Under the pieces are notes generated by a model, which had not been told where the DNA came from, did not search any database, and saw only the letters and a list, made by a program, of their open reading frames with translations. The position numbers and the translations under genes are program-made. Source: Candidatus Poseidoniales archaeon (lineage in GTDB: Archaea; Thermoplasmatota; Poseidoniia; Poseidoniales; Poseidoniaceae). From it: a DNA stretch of 15,731 nt. The stretch lies in assembly GCA_003602535.1 (NCBI GenBank), contig QQSA01000002.1:670-16400 (forward strand). Direction: 5' to 3'. Below are positions 1 to 6,941 of this stretch, piece after piece (the stretch's first letter is position 1; each line of letters begins with the position of its first letter).

Positions 1-848
1 ACACCATTAGAAAACAGTAGTTGATTCACCCCACTACTGAACGCTGACAATCTTCTAGCCAAATCGTTACGAGTCGATTTAGGTAACATTTCATCATAAT
101 CGCGAAGGCCATGTTCGAACATGATTTCTTCCCATGTAGGAATTTCTGGCTTTTCGTCTTCGTCGACATCAATGAAAGCCTCAGGATACAAAGCTCTGGT
201 AAAATTCTCTTGAGGCTCCCTTACCACTTTAGCAAGACCTTGAAAATCGCTAACATCCAAACCTAACCGAGTTCCGTTAACCAAAATTTCGTACAAAAAC
301 GGTTTTACCACCTTTCCTTGTGTTTTTTCGACATCAAACCCTGCTAGGTTGCTAAAACCTGCAGCGACCATATCCCATGCAGTGATTGCTTCTTCAGCAT
401 CTAAATCCGAAGGAGGTGAACGAAAAGGATCAATACAAAGGGGCAACCCCTTAGATCTCAAAGGAGTCCAAATGCGAACTTCCATTTTCGAAATTAATTT
501 CTTCATGCGGTCAATTTCGCCACCCTGTTCAACCAAATCTCCTTCATCAATCGCAAGAGCCAATCTGGCAAGGTCACCTTGAGGATCCAAAATTAGCGAC
601 GGTATTCCAGCCAATGCAGCCTCTTCAATAACGGTCTTTGCCATTACTGTTTTGCCAGACCCGGTTGAACCCAACATCGCCGCATGTCTGGCCAAAACCA
701 TCTTGTCGATTTGGATAATTTCACCATTATCCCGTCGCTCGCCTAGTAACATTCCTTTGGCCTTGATTTTCTTTTTTCGTTTGGGCTGCGGCGTCTCGAG
801 GATATCATCGACGAGGTCTCTTAACTCGTGACTATTCTCCTCCGGCAT
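1..848 (-). CDS. HerA/FtsK-like DNA-translocating ATPase, N-terminal part (cut by left edge)
   Basis: The minus-strand frame starting with ATG at 848 stays open for 282 codons to the window edge, so the C-terminus is missing. A charged N-terminal segment (about residues 1-30, ending in the basic run PKRKKKIKAK) leads into a short beta-rich part, then a perfect Walker A motif GSTGSGKT at residues 60-67. This is followed by the segment LILDPQGDLARL (about 85-96), typical of the HerA / DUF87 / VirB4-like branch of the FtsK-HerA superfamily. Family members are hexameric ATPases that move DNA or protein; HerA works with NurA in archaeal DNA end resection, but many paralogues have other or unknown jobs. 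Walker B and the arginine finger would lie beyond the edge. No nurA neighbour is visible on this side. The gene is divergent from the aminotransferase at 940, sharing a 91-base gap. The superfamily is confident; HerA itself versus a paralogue is not decided. Confidence 0.85.
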   Translation of the reverse strand, partial: MPEENSHELRDLVDDILETPQPKRKKKIKAKGMLLGERRDNGEIIQIDKMVLARHAAMLGSTGSGKTVMAKTVIEEAALAGIPSLILDPQGDLARLALAIDEGDLVEQGGEIDRMKKLISKMEVRIWTPLRSKGLPLCIDPFRSPPSDLDAEEAITAWDMVAAGFSNLAGFDVEKTQGKVVKPFLYEILVNGTRLGLDVSDFQGLAKVVREPQENFTRALYPEAFIDVDEDEKPEIPTWEEIMFEHGLRDYDEMLPKSTRNDLARRLSAFSSGVNQLLFSNG

Positions 849-939
849 GGGCTGCCCAACAATGCACGCCCTCTTGAGGATGACTACGCCCACTATGTGG
901 GCGGGACACACTCAAGGAGGCGAACCCCTTCGCCGAGAC
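849..939. promoter_or_regulatory. Divergent intergenic region with a perfect 7-bp inverted repeat
   Basis: This 91-base gap separates the divergent HerA-like gene and the aminotransferase and must hold both promoters unless the transcripts start inside the genes. At 887-903 it contains the perfect palindrome CGCCCAC-TAT-GTGGGCG (7-bp arms, 3-base spacer). A GGAGG sequence lies at 916-920, but 19 bases before the ATG at 940, which is too far for a normal Shine-Dalgarno role. No clear TATA box was found at the usual distance from either start. The palindrome could be an operator for a dimeric regulator or an RNA hairpin; the sequence alone does not decide. Confidence 0.5.
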
Positions 940-1992
940 ATGCCTCGCATTCCTTTGGCCAAACCCTTTTGGGATGAAGAATGTGAAATGGCTGCTGTGG
1001 CGGCATTATCGAGCGGAAGGTGGGTAAAAGGCCCACAGGCTAAGGCATTTGGCGATGAATTTGCAAAATGGTGCGGCGCTATTGCAGCAGTTCCGTGTCA
1101 AAGCGGCTCAGCAGCATTATGGGCGGCTATGCGATTACTCGAAATCGGTCCTGGTGATGAAGTAATAGTTCCCGGAATGACATTTATTGCTACTGCAACT
1201 GCAGTAAGTCTGGTTGGAGCAACTCCCGTATTTGCAGACATTGAAGAAAATTATTGGTGCATTTGCCCTGACGATGTGGAGGCAAAAATAACTGAAAATA
1301 CCAAAGCTGTAATTGGGGTTCATATTTTTGGTCAACCCTTTTCCCAAAGACTTAGACAGATTTGCAATGATCACAATATTGCACTGGTTGAGGATGCAGC
1401 GCAAGCACATGGGACAACATTAGATGGCAAGATGGCAGGGGCGATAGGAGACGTTGCTTGCTTCTCATTTTTCCCATCAAAGAACATGGCGGTTGGAGGT
1501 GAAGGCGGTATGATTACAACAACTGTGCCTGAGTTGGCAGAAAGAATGAATCGATTAGTCGACCATGGGAGGGACGACACTCTTGAATCGGTTGAATTAG
1601 GAACCAATCTGAGGATGAGCGAAGTTTCAGCAGCCATCGGAAGAATACAATTGAAACATTTAGATGATTGGATTTCAAAGAGAAGGGCTAACTCAGAATC
1701 AATAGTTCATGAAACTAAAACTAGAGGGGGGGGAAAGCATGCTTGGCATCAACTCTGCATTTTGGCAGACGATCCAAACGAAATGATTTCTAGATTCAAC
1801 AATAATGGGATTGATGCTAGGGTACATTACCCTATACCATGCAACCGCCATCAAGTATATTCGGGCCACATGCAACACGAAACAAGCCTTCCAAATTGCG
1901 ATAATTTAGCACACAGGTTAGTTGCAATACCGGTCCATCCATTTTTATCACAAAACGATATCGAAGAAATCAATTCTATTCTACGTCTTTAA
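940..1992 (+). CDS. DegT/DnrJ/EryC1/StrS-family PLP-dependent sugar aminotransferase
   Basis: Members of this family transfer an amino group, usually from glutamate, to a keto-sugar nucleotide in the cytoplasm, for surface polysaccharides or glycans. The protein begins MPRIPLAKPFW, has the fold-type I motif GDEVIVPGMTFIATATA, the PLP-ring segment VEDAAQAHG, and the PLP-lysine motif FFPSKN with the predicted Schiff-base lysine at K181. It ends with VHYPIPCNRHQVYSG, typical of the family. I chose ATG 940 because homology begins there; the frame is open back to 847, but that would overlap the divergent gene's start. At 350 residues it is at the short end for the family, and the linker before HAWHQLC looks about 15-20 residues short. 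A run of eight G bases (about 1726-1733) lies exactly there, encoding part of a Gly-rich stretch. The 3' end overlaps the convergent CYTH gene by 17 bases. The substrate cannot be named. Confidence 0.93.
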   Translation: MPRIPLAKPFWDEECEMAAVAALSSGRWVKGPQAKAFGDEFAKWCGAIAAVPCQSGSAALWAAMRLLEIGPGDEVIVPGMTFIATATAVSLVGATPVFADIEENYWCICPDDVEAKITENTKAVIGVHIFGQPFSQRLRQICNDHNIALVEDAAQAHGTTLDGKMAGAIGDVACFSFFPSKNMAVGGEGGMITTTVPELAERMNRLVDHGRDDTLESVELGTNLRMSEVSAAIGRIQLKHLDDWISKRRANSESIVHETKTRGGGKHAWHQLCILADDPNEMISRFNNNGIDARVHYPIPCNRHQVYSGHMQHETSLPNCDNLAHRLVAIPVHPFLSQNDIEEINSILRL

Positions 1993-2521
1993 TCATTGTA
2001 GAAAGCGACGAATTAGACCACCCTCGTAAATTTGTTAATTCTAGTCCGGCCCAGGAAGGAAGCACAATTTCCTGACTTTCGCTATTCAATTCCACTTCTG
2101 CAATAATTAATCCAGAAAGCGCCCCTTCAAATTCATCAACTTCCCAAAGTAAACCATCGTCGCCATGGCACAAATAACGCGTTTTTGCTATTGTGGGCAA
2201 ACCGCGCAACTCCAAACGACTGAACACCTCTGGAGAAACATCCCATTCGTATTCTGCCGCGGTAGCGCCAACCCGTCTGCCTTTGGCAGTAAGAGTGATC
2301 TTAACATCCGATTTATCAGTTGAGTAACGAATTCTCCAAGTTGTAATATTGACAATCTCTCTTTCTTCAATAGCCAATATGTGCCCATTCCAGAGTATTT
2401 TCCCATCATCATGGATTATGTCTGACAAGTAATATTGGAGGATATCGATAGATTCGGCTTTTCGCCAAGGCTTCTCTGAACGGCCATCTACAAGAAATCG
2501 CCTTTCAATTTCTATTCCCAT
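1976..2521 (-). CDS. CYTH-domain (triphosphate tunnel) protein
   Basis: The 181-residue protein opens with MGIEIERRFLV, the ExExK-type signature of the CYTH superfamily, whose members bind triphosphate chains and a metal ion inside a beta-tunnel and include class IV adenylate cyclases, thiamine triphosphatases and inorganic triphosphatases. Here the fifth position of the motif is Arg (R8) rather than Lys, a conservative change. Further tunnel-strand patterns are visible: WRIRYS (about 62-67), VKITLTAKGRR, EYEWDV, LLWEVDEFEG and LIIAEVEL, matching the alternating basic and acidic strands of the family. Its ATG overlaps the stop of the upstream membrane-protein gene by one base (TAATG), so the two are probably co-transcribed and translationally coupled. 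It converges on the aminotransferase with a 17-base overlap. Triphosphatase activity is more likely than cyclase, but the substrate is not decided. Confidence 0.9.
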   Translation of the reverse strand: MGIEIERRFLVDGRSEKPWRKAESIDILQYYLSDIIHDDGKILWNGHILAIEEREIVNITTWRIRYSTDKSDVKITLTAKGRRVGATAAEYEWDVSPEVFSRLELRGLPTIAKTRYLCHGDDGLLWEVDEFEGALSGLIIAEVELNSESQEIVLPSWAGLELTNLRGWSNSSLSTMIKDVE

Positions 2522-3132
2522 TAATTTCCATCCTCGATTTTCTGAGCACGAGCTTTGGCCATAATTTCTTCGTCAACAAACCAAAACGTTGGGGCTTTAT
2601 CCAAGTGTTTGTCCCAATGTTGAATCGCCCTTCCCCACATTTCAGTATCCGCATTAGATTTACAATAATTTAAGACCCAATCCATTTGTTTTTGCATTTC
2701 TTCGTCATCAGGACAATTTCGCTTGAGATTTTCTGCAGTAAGGGCCATGATCATCACAAACATAGGAGATAATGCGTATGTCCAGAAAGGATTTCTTTCA
2801 ACATCCACAGTTCTCTGAGCAGTCCATAGCGAAAACACTCTATCATACAAGTAACCAATACACAAAACAATCAGGACAAGGGTCATGAAAATACTGATTA
2901 GTCCAATATAAGTTGCAGAAATTCCAAGAACAGAATCACTGAAACACAAACTTTCATTACAACTTTCTGAGAAGCGCCATCTAACATAAGGCCACAATAA
3001 GAGCGTCAATGATGAACCCAATAACCCCATAGAAATGATGGATTGAGACTGTTGCATTCTCCAATATTGGCGCATTACCCACTGCTTAACCGGGTTGATG
3101 CTTGAACTCGTCATCAATAAGACCACGCACAC
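2521..3132 (-). CDS. Hypothetical membrane protein, three predicted helices
   Basis: I do not recognise a family. The 203-residue product has hydrophobic segments at roughly 32-50, 68-96 and 116-133, joined by a short Cys-containing loop (SESCNESLCF) and followed by a soluble, charged, Trp-containing C-terminal part of about 70 residues (DWVLNYCKS, HWDKHLDKAPTFWF). A TTTAA box on the minus strand (3155-3159) lies about 25 bases before the GTG at 3132, which fits a leaderless GTG start. The ATG at 3114 is the alternative and would remove six residues (MCVVLL). It is the first gene of a two-gene operon with the CYTH protein (stop and start overlap by one base) and divergent from the lipoprotein gene. 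The pairing with CYTH may mean a shared role in phosphate or nucleotide metabolism at the membrane, but that is only guilt by association. Confidence 0.75.
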   Translation of the reverse strand: MCVVLLMTSSSINPVKQWVMRQYWRMQQSQSIISMGLLGSSLTLLLWPYVRWRFSESCNESLCFSDSVLGISATYIGLISIFMTLVLIVLCIGYLYDRVFSLWTAQRTVDVERNPFWTYALSPMFVMIMALTAENLKRNCPDDEEMQKQMDWVLNYCKSNADTEMWGRAIQHWDKHLDKAPTFWFVDEEIMAKARAQKIEDGN

Positions 3133-3212
3133 CGCTCATTCATATTATCATGGGTTAAATTGTCCAATTCACACACCAATCTTACATTATATGGGTAGCG
3201 CCACCGAAGGGT
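3133..3212. promoter_or_regulatory. Divergent promoter region with TATA boxes on both strands
   Basis: The 80-base gap has TTATAT at 3187-3192, about 23-24 bases before the ATG at 3213, matching the spacing of an archaeal TATA box driving a leaderless transcript. On the other strand, TTTAA at 3159-3155 lies about 25 bases before the GTG at 3132. The two boxes are about 30 bases apart, so the two pre-initiation complexes could interfere with each other. No operator-like repeat was seen. Confidence 0.55.
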
Positions 3213-5483
3213 ATGGTCCGAATTAAACCATCTTCAAAAACTGTCTTAGCGTTAATGATGGTTACTCTAATGACAATGTCTGGTTGTACAGGTCTTGTTG
3301 ACAACGATGAAGATTCAAACGATCCCAAAACAACCCTCGACCTTGGCGAACCTATTATGAGGTCAACAGGGGCGCCTGAACTAATCAAATATTCGGATTG
3401 TGATGAATTAGAATTCGCATTGAAACTCAGTATCGAAGAGGAAACCCGAACCAGCTTACTACAAGCAGTTGAGGAGCTTTACTATTGGGGAGGAGGATGG
3501 ATGGAAGATGACATGGAAATGGCCGCTGATAGCAGCTCATCTTCACCCTCATCTTCACCGACCCCTCGAAAGCAAGGTACCGATTTTTCAGGGACAAATA
3601 ACCAGGAACAGGGTGTTGATGAGGCTGACTTTGTGAAGACAGACGGCTATCACATCTATTTCCTTGATAGTGGTTTATTGCATATAATGGACGTTCCCGA
3701 GTTTGGAGAATTGGAGCATTCTTCAACTACAAAGATAGAAGGCAGTCCAGTTGCAATGATGCTGAATGAAGATACATTGGTAGTAGTATCTACCGTGTCA
3801 AGCTGGAATATTAATTCTGAAGATCCATTAGCCAAATCTATGGGGTGGGGAGGAGATTGGTACGGCTGGAGAACAAGCATCCTGACTAAATTCACGGTGC
3901 TTGATGTCTCTGATTCATCAGACCCAGAGGTGAATCGAGAATTATACATTGAAGGTAGTTACCTTACAGCGCGTGAAGTTGATGGCTCAGTCAGGGCCGT
4001 AACTCATGCTTGGATGGATATACCAGGTTTGCAAACATGGCTAAATTACCCTGATGGCTATTGGGATTCCGATGTAGATGAGGAAGAGCGCCGTTACATG
4101 AGAGAAGTTGCAGCATCAGAAGCAATTGCGAACAACATCGAAGTATTAGACGAGATCAGTTTAGAGGAAATGCTACCTCAGGTCCATGAAAGGTTCGGAG
4201 ACCAGATAATCACCCATCATATGAACGGTAAAGATTGCTCAGATTTCGCATCTCCTGAAGGAGCAATGAATCGAGGCTATACGAGCATATTCACTCTCGA
4301 TTTGAATTCCGAAGATTTTGAGTTCGAGGCCGACCACATCGTTGGTAATTGGCCCCAAGTTTATGCTTCACAAGACACCCTTATCATAACAGAAAACGCT
4401 TGGGATTGGTGGTGGTTCTGGGGCAATGATGATTTAGACGAAGGAACAAATATTCACACCTTTGACATCAGTGACCCTAGTACAACAACATATTCTGGTT
4501 CTGCAAGAGTAGAAGGAACTATCCAAAATCAATTTTCTATATCTGAATATGAAGGAGTAGTTAGAGTTGCTACGACCACTGGTCAGTGGGGGCGATGGTG
4601 GTTAGAAGACCCAGAACTTATGGAAAACCATGTAATCTGTTTAACACACACACTTGATGAGAACTCGGAGAAAAATGGATTAACAGAAATCGGAAGAGTT
4701 GACGGAATTGCATACAACGAATCAATTTGGTCAGCAAGATTTGTAGAAGATAGAGCCTATATTGTCACTTTTGAAAATATGGACCCACTATGGACGATAA
4801 ATCTCAGTGATCCAACATCTCCTCGTGTAATGGGCGAGTTAGAAGTGCCAGGGGTTTCAACCTACATTCACCCACTGTCTAACAATTCCATTCTAACAAT
4901 TGGACTTGGCCCAGCCGATGAAGAAACCGGATTAGGACTAGATTGGGGGCACACCCGACTTTCTCTATTCGACGTTTCTAATTTTTCAGACCCCCGATTG
5001 ACCCAAGCACTCTCGGTTTCACCTGTTCAAAACCCGGAAGACGGATGGTCCTGGGCATGGTCTGAAGCTACCTGGGAACACAAAGCATTCCAATACTGGG
5101 AGCCAAAAGGAATGCTTGCAATTCCAATGAATACATACCGATATGATTCGTATTACGACGATTCAGGAAGGTACCATTACGAGTATGAATGGATTAGCAA
5201 ACTAATGATTGTCAATGTGACTGAAGAAGGACTTGAGATACACGGAGAAGTAAACCATTCACAATTCTATGAAAACGACGAGGATCGTTGGTGGTCGTCT
5301 TACAACATTCGCAGATCTATTTTCATGGGGGAGTACATTTACGCAATATCACATGGAGGAATTACTGTTACACATCTTGATTCGTTAGAAGAAAGCGATT
5401 CTCATCAATTCCAAATAAGCAATCAATCCAATCAAGATGTTGTGTACAGCGAAGAATCTGAAGACGATAAGAATGAAGGCTGA
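3213..5483 (+). CDS. Secreted lipoprotein with C-terminal beta-propeller domain (PF09826 / COG4880 type)
   Basis: The 756-residue protein has a basic start (MVRIKPSSK), a hydrophobic stretch at about 10-22 and the lipobox MSGC, so C25 is the likely lipid-anchored residue after export. An acidic linker (VDNDEDSND) and a Ser/Pro-rich spacer (about 107-118) follow. Then comes the signature FSGTNNQEQGVDEADFVKTDG ending near residue 145, which I associate with the secreted beta-propeller family distantly related to WD40 proteins. The rest is rich in Trp, Tyr, Asp and repeated blades of the type FDISDPS / DVSNFSDP / INLSDPTSP, as expected for a propeller. The role in this family is unknown; an extracellular binding or scaffold function is likely. 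A TATA box about 24 bases upstream supports the ATG and a leaderless mRNA. The Gfo/Idh gene follows after 17 bases. Confidence 0.9.
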   Translation: MVRIKPSSKTVLALMMVTLMTMSGCTGLVDNDEDSNDPKTTLDLGEPIMRSTGAPELIKYSDCDELEFALKLSIEEETRTSLLQAVEELYYWGGGWMEDDMEMAADSSSSSPSSSPTPRKQGTDFSGTNNQEQGVDEADFVKTDGYHIYFLDSGLLHIMDVPEFGELEHSSTTKIEGSPVAMMLNEDTLVVVSTVSSWNINSEDPLAKSMGWGGDWYGWRTSILTKFTVLDVSDSSDPEVNRELYIEGSYLTAREVDGSVRAVTHAWMDIPGLQTWLNYPDGYWDSDVDEEERRYMREVAASEAIANNIEVLDEISLEEMLPQVHERFGDQIITHHMNGKDCSDFASPEGAMNRGYTSIFTLDLNSEDFEFEADHIVGNWPQVYASQDTLIITENAWDWWWFWGNDDLDEGTNIHTFDISDPSTTTYSGSARVEGTIQNQFSISEYEGVVRVATTTGQWGRWWLEDPELMENHVICLTHTLDENSEKNGLTEIGRVDGIAYNESIWSARFVEDRAYIVTFENMDPLWTINLSDPTSPRVMGELEVPGVSTYIHPLSNNSILTIGLGPADEETGLGLDWGHTRLSLFDVSNFSDPRLTQALSVSPVQNPEDGWSWAWSEATWEHKAFQYWEPKGMLAIPMNTYRYDSYYDDSGRYHYEYEWISKLMIVNVTEEGLEIHGEVNHSQFYENDEDRWWSSYNIRRSIFMGEYIYAISHGGITVTHLDSLEESDSHQFQISNQSNQDVVYSEESEDDKNEG

Positions 5484-5484
5484 G

Positions 5485-5504
5485 AGGCTGTGCGCAGGCT
5501 GTGC
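5485..5504 (+). repeat. 9-bp direct repeat (AGGCTGTGC twice) spanning a start codon
   Basis: AGGCTGTGC occurs at 5485-5493 and again at 5496-5504, an 11-base period. The second copy contains the GTG start of the dehydrogenase; the first copy has a GTG in a different frame. It may be a small slipped-strand duplication and may blur where translation starts. It could also be chance. Confidence 0.6.
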
Positions 5505-6424
5505 TTAACGTTGCGATTCTAGGTTGTGGAAGGTGGGGAAGGAACCACCTTAGTACATTGTCAAAACTTAGAGATGAGAAATTAGTTGAATCAATTACTG
5601 TTATTGATACCTCACTAGCGGCTAGAAATTCAGCAATACTTGCTAATGATGTGAGAGAAACAACCGACGGTCTAGATGCAGATCTTGTGATTATCGCAAC
5701 ACCATCAACTCTTCATGCGACTCAAGCCAAGGAGTTAATGGCACAAGGATATCATGTCTTGGTCGAAAAACCACTTGGATGCTGTGAGTCTGAAGCAGCC
5801 CAAGTATTAGCAAGCGCTCATGAAAATGGAAGGGTAATTGGCGTAGGCCTCCTTCTAAGATTCCATCCTGCAGTAAAATTGGCAAAAAAAATGCTTAACA
5901 GTGGCAAATTGGGACGACTTGAATCATTACGGTTTATTCGGCGAACTGTAAGGCCGGCGCCCGAGGAAGGCAACGTGATTGAATCATTAGGTGTACACGC
6001 AATCGATTTGATTTGCCATATGCTTAGCGAATCCGAACCAAGCGCGGTTAATGTTGAAGGAGATCGAACAGAATCCAGAGTGGTCTTGGAGTTCCCGCAC
6101 GGAATAGAAGCCCTCGTGGACATTGGGTGGGGTTCTAACACTGAACGCAGAACAGTAACTCTAGTTGGCTCCACAGCATCATTCAGATTTGATTTAGATG
6201 TGCACGACAAAGCATTCATGATTACTGACGGCATAGAAACTGCAATCGGTTGTGAGTCAAATCACTCTCCACTAGAGGCAGAATTACGCCACATAATCGC
6301 AGGAGTGGAGGCACATAAAGCAGGAATTGCTTGGGAAGCATTTCCAGATTATGGAGCGGCATTACGCGGAGTAAGATGGACTGAAAGAGCGATACAAGCA
6401 ATGCCTATTACAAGGCCACATTGA
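5501..6424 (+). CDS. Gfo/Idh/MocA-family NAD(P)-dependent oxidoreductase
   Basis: Members reduce or oxidise sugars, sugar nucleotides or related alcohols in the cytoplasm using NAD(P). The 307-residue protein has the Rossmann motif GCGRWG at residues 8-13, the ATPSTLH segment (66-72), the conserved EKPLG (89-93) with the key lysine K90, and GVHAIDL (164-170) whose H166 and D169 occupy the usual catalytic region. Length is slightly below the common 330-370 residues. The start is GTG at 5501, 17 bases after the lipoprotein stop, with only a poor ribosome-binding sequence, so the two genes may share an mRNA. With the DegT aminotransferase about 3.5 kb upstream, a pathway that makes an amino sugar is possible: enzymes of these two families act in succession, for example, in diacetamido-uronic acid synthesis. 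The substrate is not identified. Confidence 0.92.
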   Translation: MLNVAILGCGRWGRNHLSTLSKLRDEKLVESITVIDTSLAARNSAILANDVRETTDGLDADLVIIATPSTLHATQAKELMAQGYHVLVEKPLGCCESEAAQVLASAHENGRVIGVGLLLRFHPAVKLAKKMLNSGKLGRLESLRFIRRTVRPAPEEGNVIESLGVHAIDLICHMLSESEPSAVNVEGDRTESRVVLEFPHGIEALVDIGWGSNTERRTVTLVGSTASFRFDLDVHDKAFMITDGIETAIGCESNHSPLEAELRHIIAGVEAHKAGIAWEAFPDYGAALRGVRWTERAIQAMPITRPH

Positions 6425-6449
6425 AAAATCAAATCCTTCTGGCCACATC

Positions 6450-6941
6450 ATGGCCGGTGGCGCAACAACCGAAGAATCCGAACCACTCTTCGTTCTAGAA
6501 CCATTACCTGAACTATCGGGAGTGATTGATACCTTTGCTGATGCCAACGTGCTTTTGTTGCTAATTGGATTTGGAGCCATAGCGTACATGCTGACCAAAT
6601 TCCCCGATCCAATAGTGAAGATGTGGACAACGGCACTTACATTTTTCGGACTTAGCTTCTATGTTACAGATTCGATGTTCTACTCGATGATTTTCACCAG
6701 CATTCACATCTTGGCATTCTTCTTGGTATGGTCTGCAATCCGTTGGGACGATGTCAAAATTGCATTGGGAATGGATAAAGCCAGGATTCTTTCCATAGTT
6801 TCATTCGTTGTAAGTACATGGATTTTGATGGTTTTGGGTGCGGCGATTGGAATGCCAACAGGCGCAGGAGTTGTTATCTGTGGATCTGTAACTGCATACC
6901 TGTGGTGGACTTATTATTCACTTGAGCCAACAACTGCTTGA
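6450..6941 (+). CDS. Hypothetical four-helix membrane protein
   Basis: No family is recognised. The 163-residue protein has an acidic N-terminal tail (about 1-30), then four hydrophobic segments at roughly 33-50, 58-76, 80-98 and 112-155, the last region long enough for two closely spaced helices (SIVSFVVSTWILMVLGAAIG and GAGVVICGSVTAYLWWTYY). A short basic loop containing RWDD and MDKAR lies between. An A-rich element TGAAAAATC at about 6422-6430 lies roughly 24 bases before the ATG and may be the TATA box. The stop codon (6939-6941) directly abuts the TTG proposed as start of the ATPase-KH gene, so the two are almost certainly co-transcribed and perhaps functionally linked, for example as a membrane anchor for the ATPase. 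Confidence 0.8.
   Translation: MAGGATTEESEPLFVLEPLPELSGVIDTFADANVLLLLIGFGAIAYMLTKFPDPIVKMWTTALTFFGLSFYVTDSMFYSMIFTSIHILAFFLVWSAIRWDDVKIALGMDKARILSIVSFVVSTWILMVLGAAIGMPTGAGVVICGSVTAYLWWTYYSLEPTTA

Noticed and set aside
847..939. Upstream extension of the aminotransferase to ATG 847
   Set aside because: It would start inside the divergent gene's start codon and add a 31-residue tail with no family similarity; homology begins at the ATG at 940.
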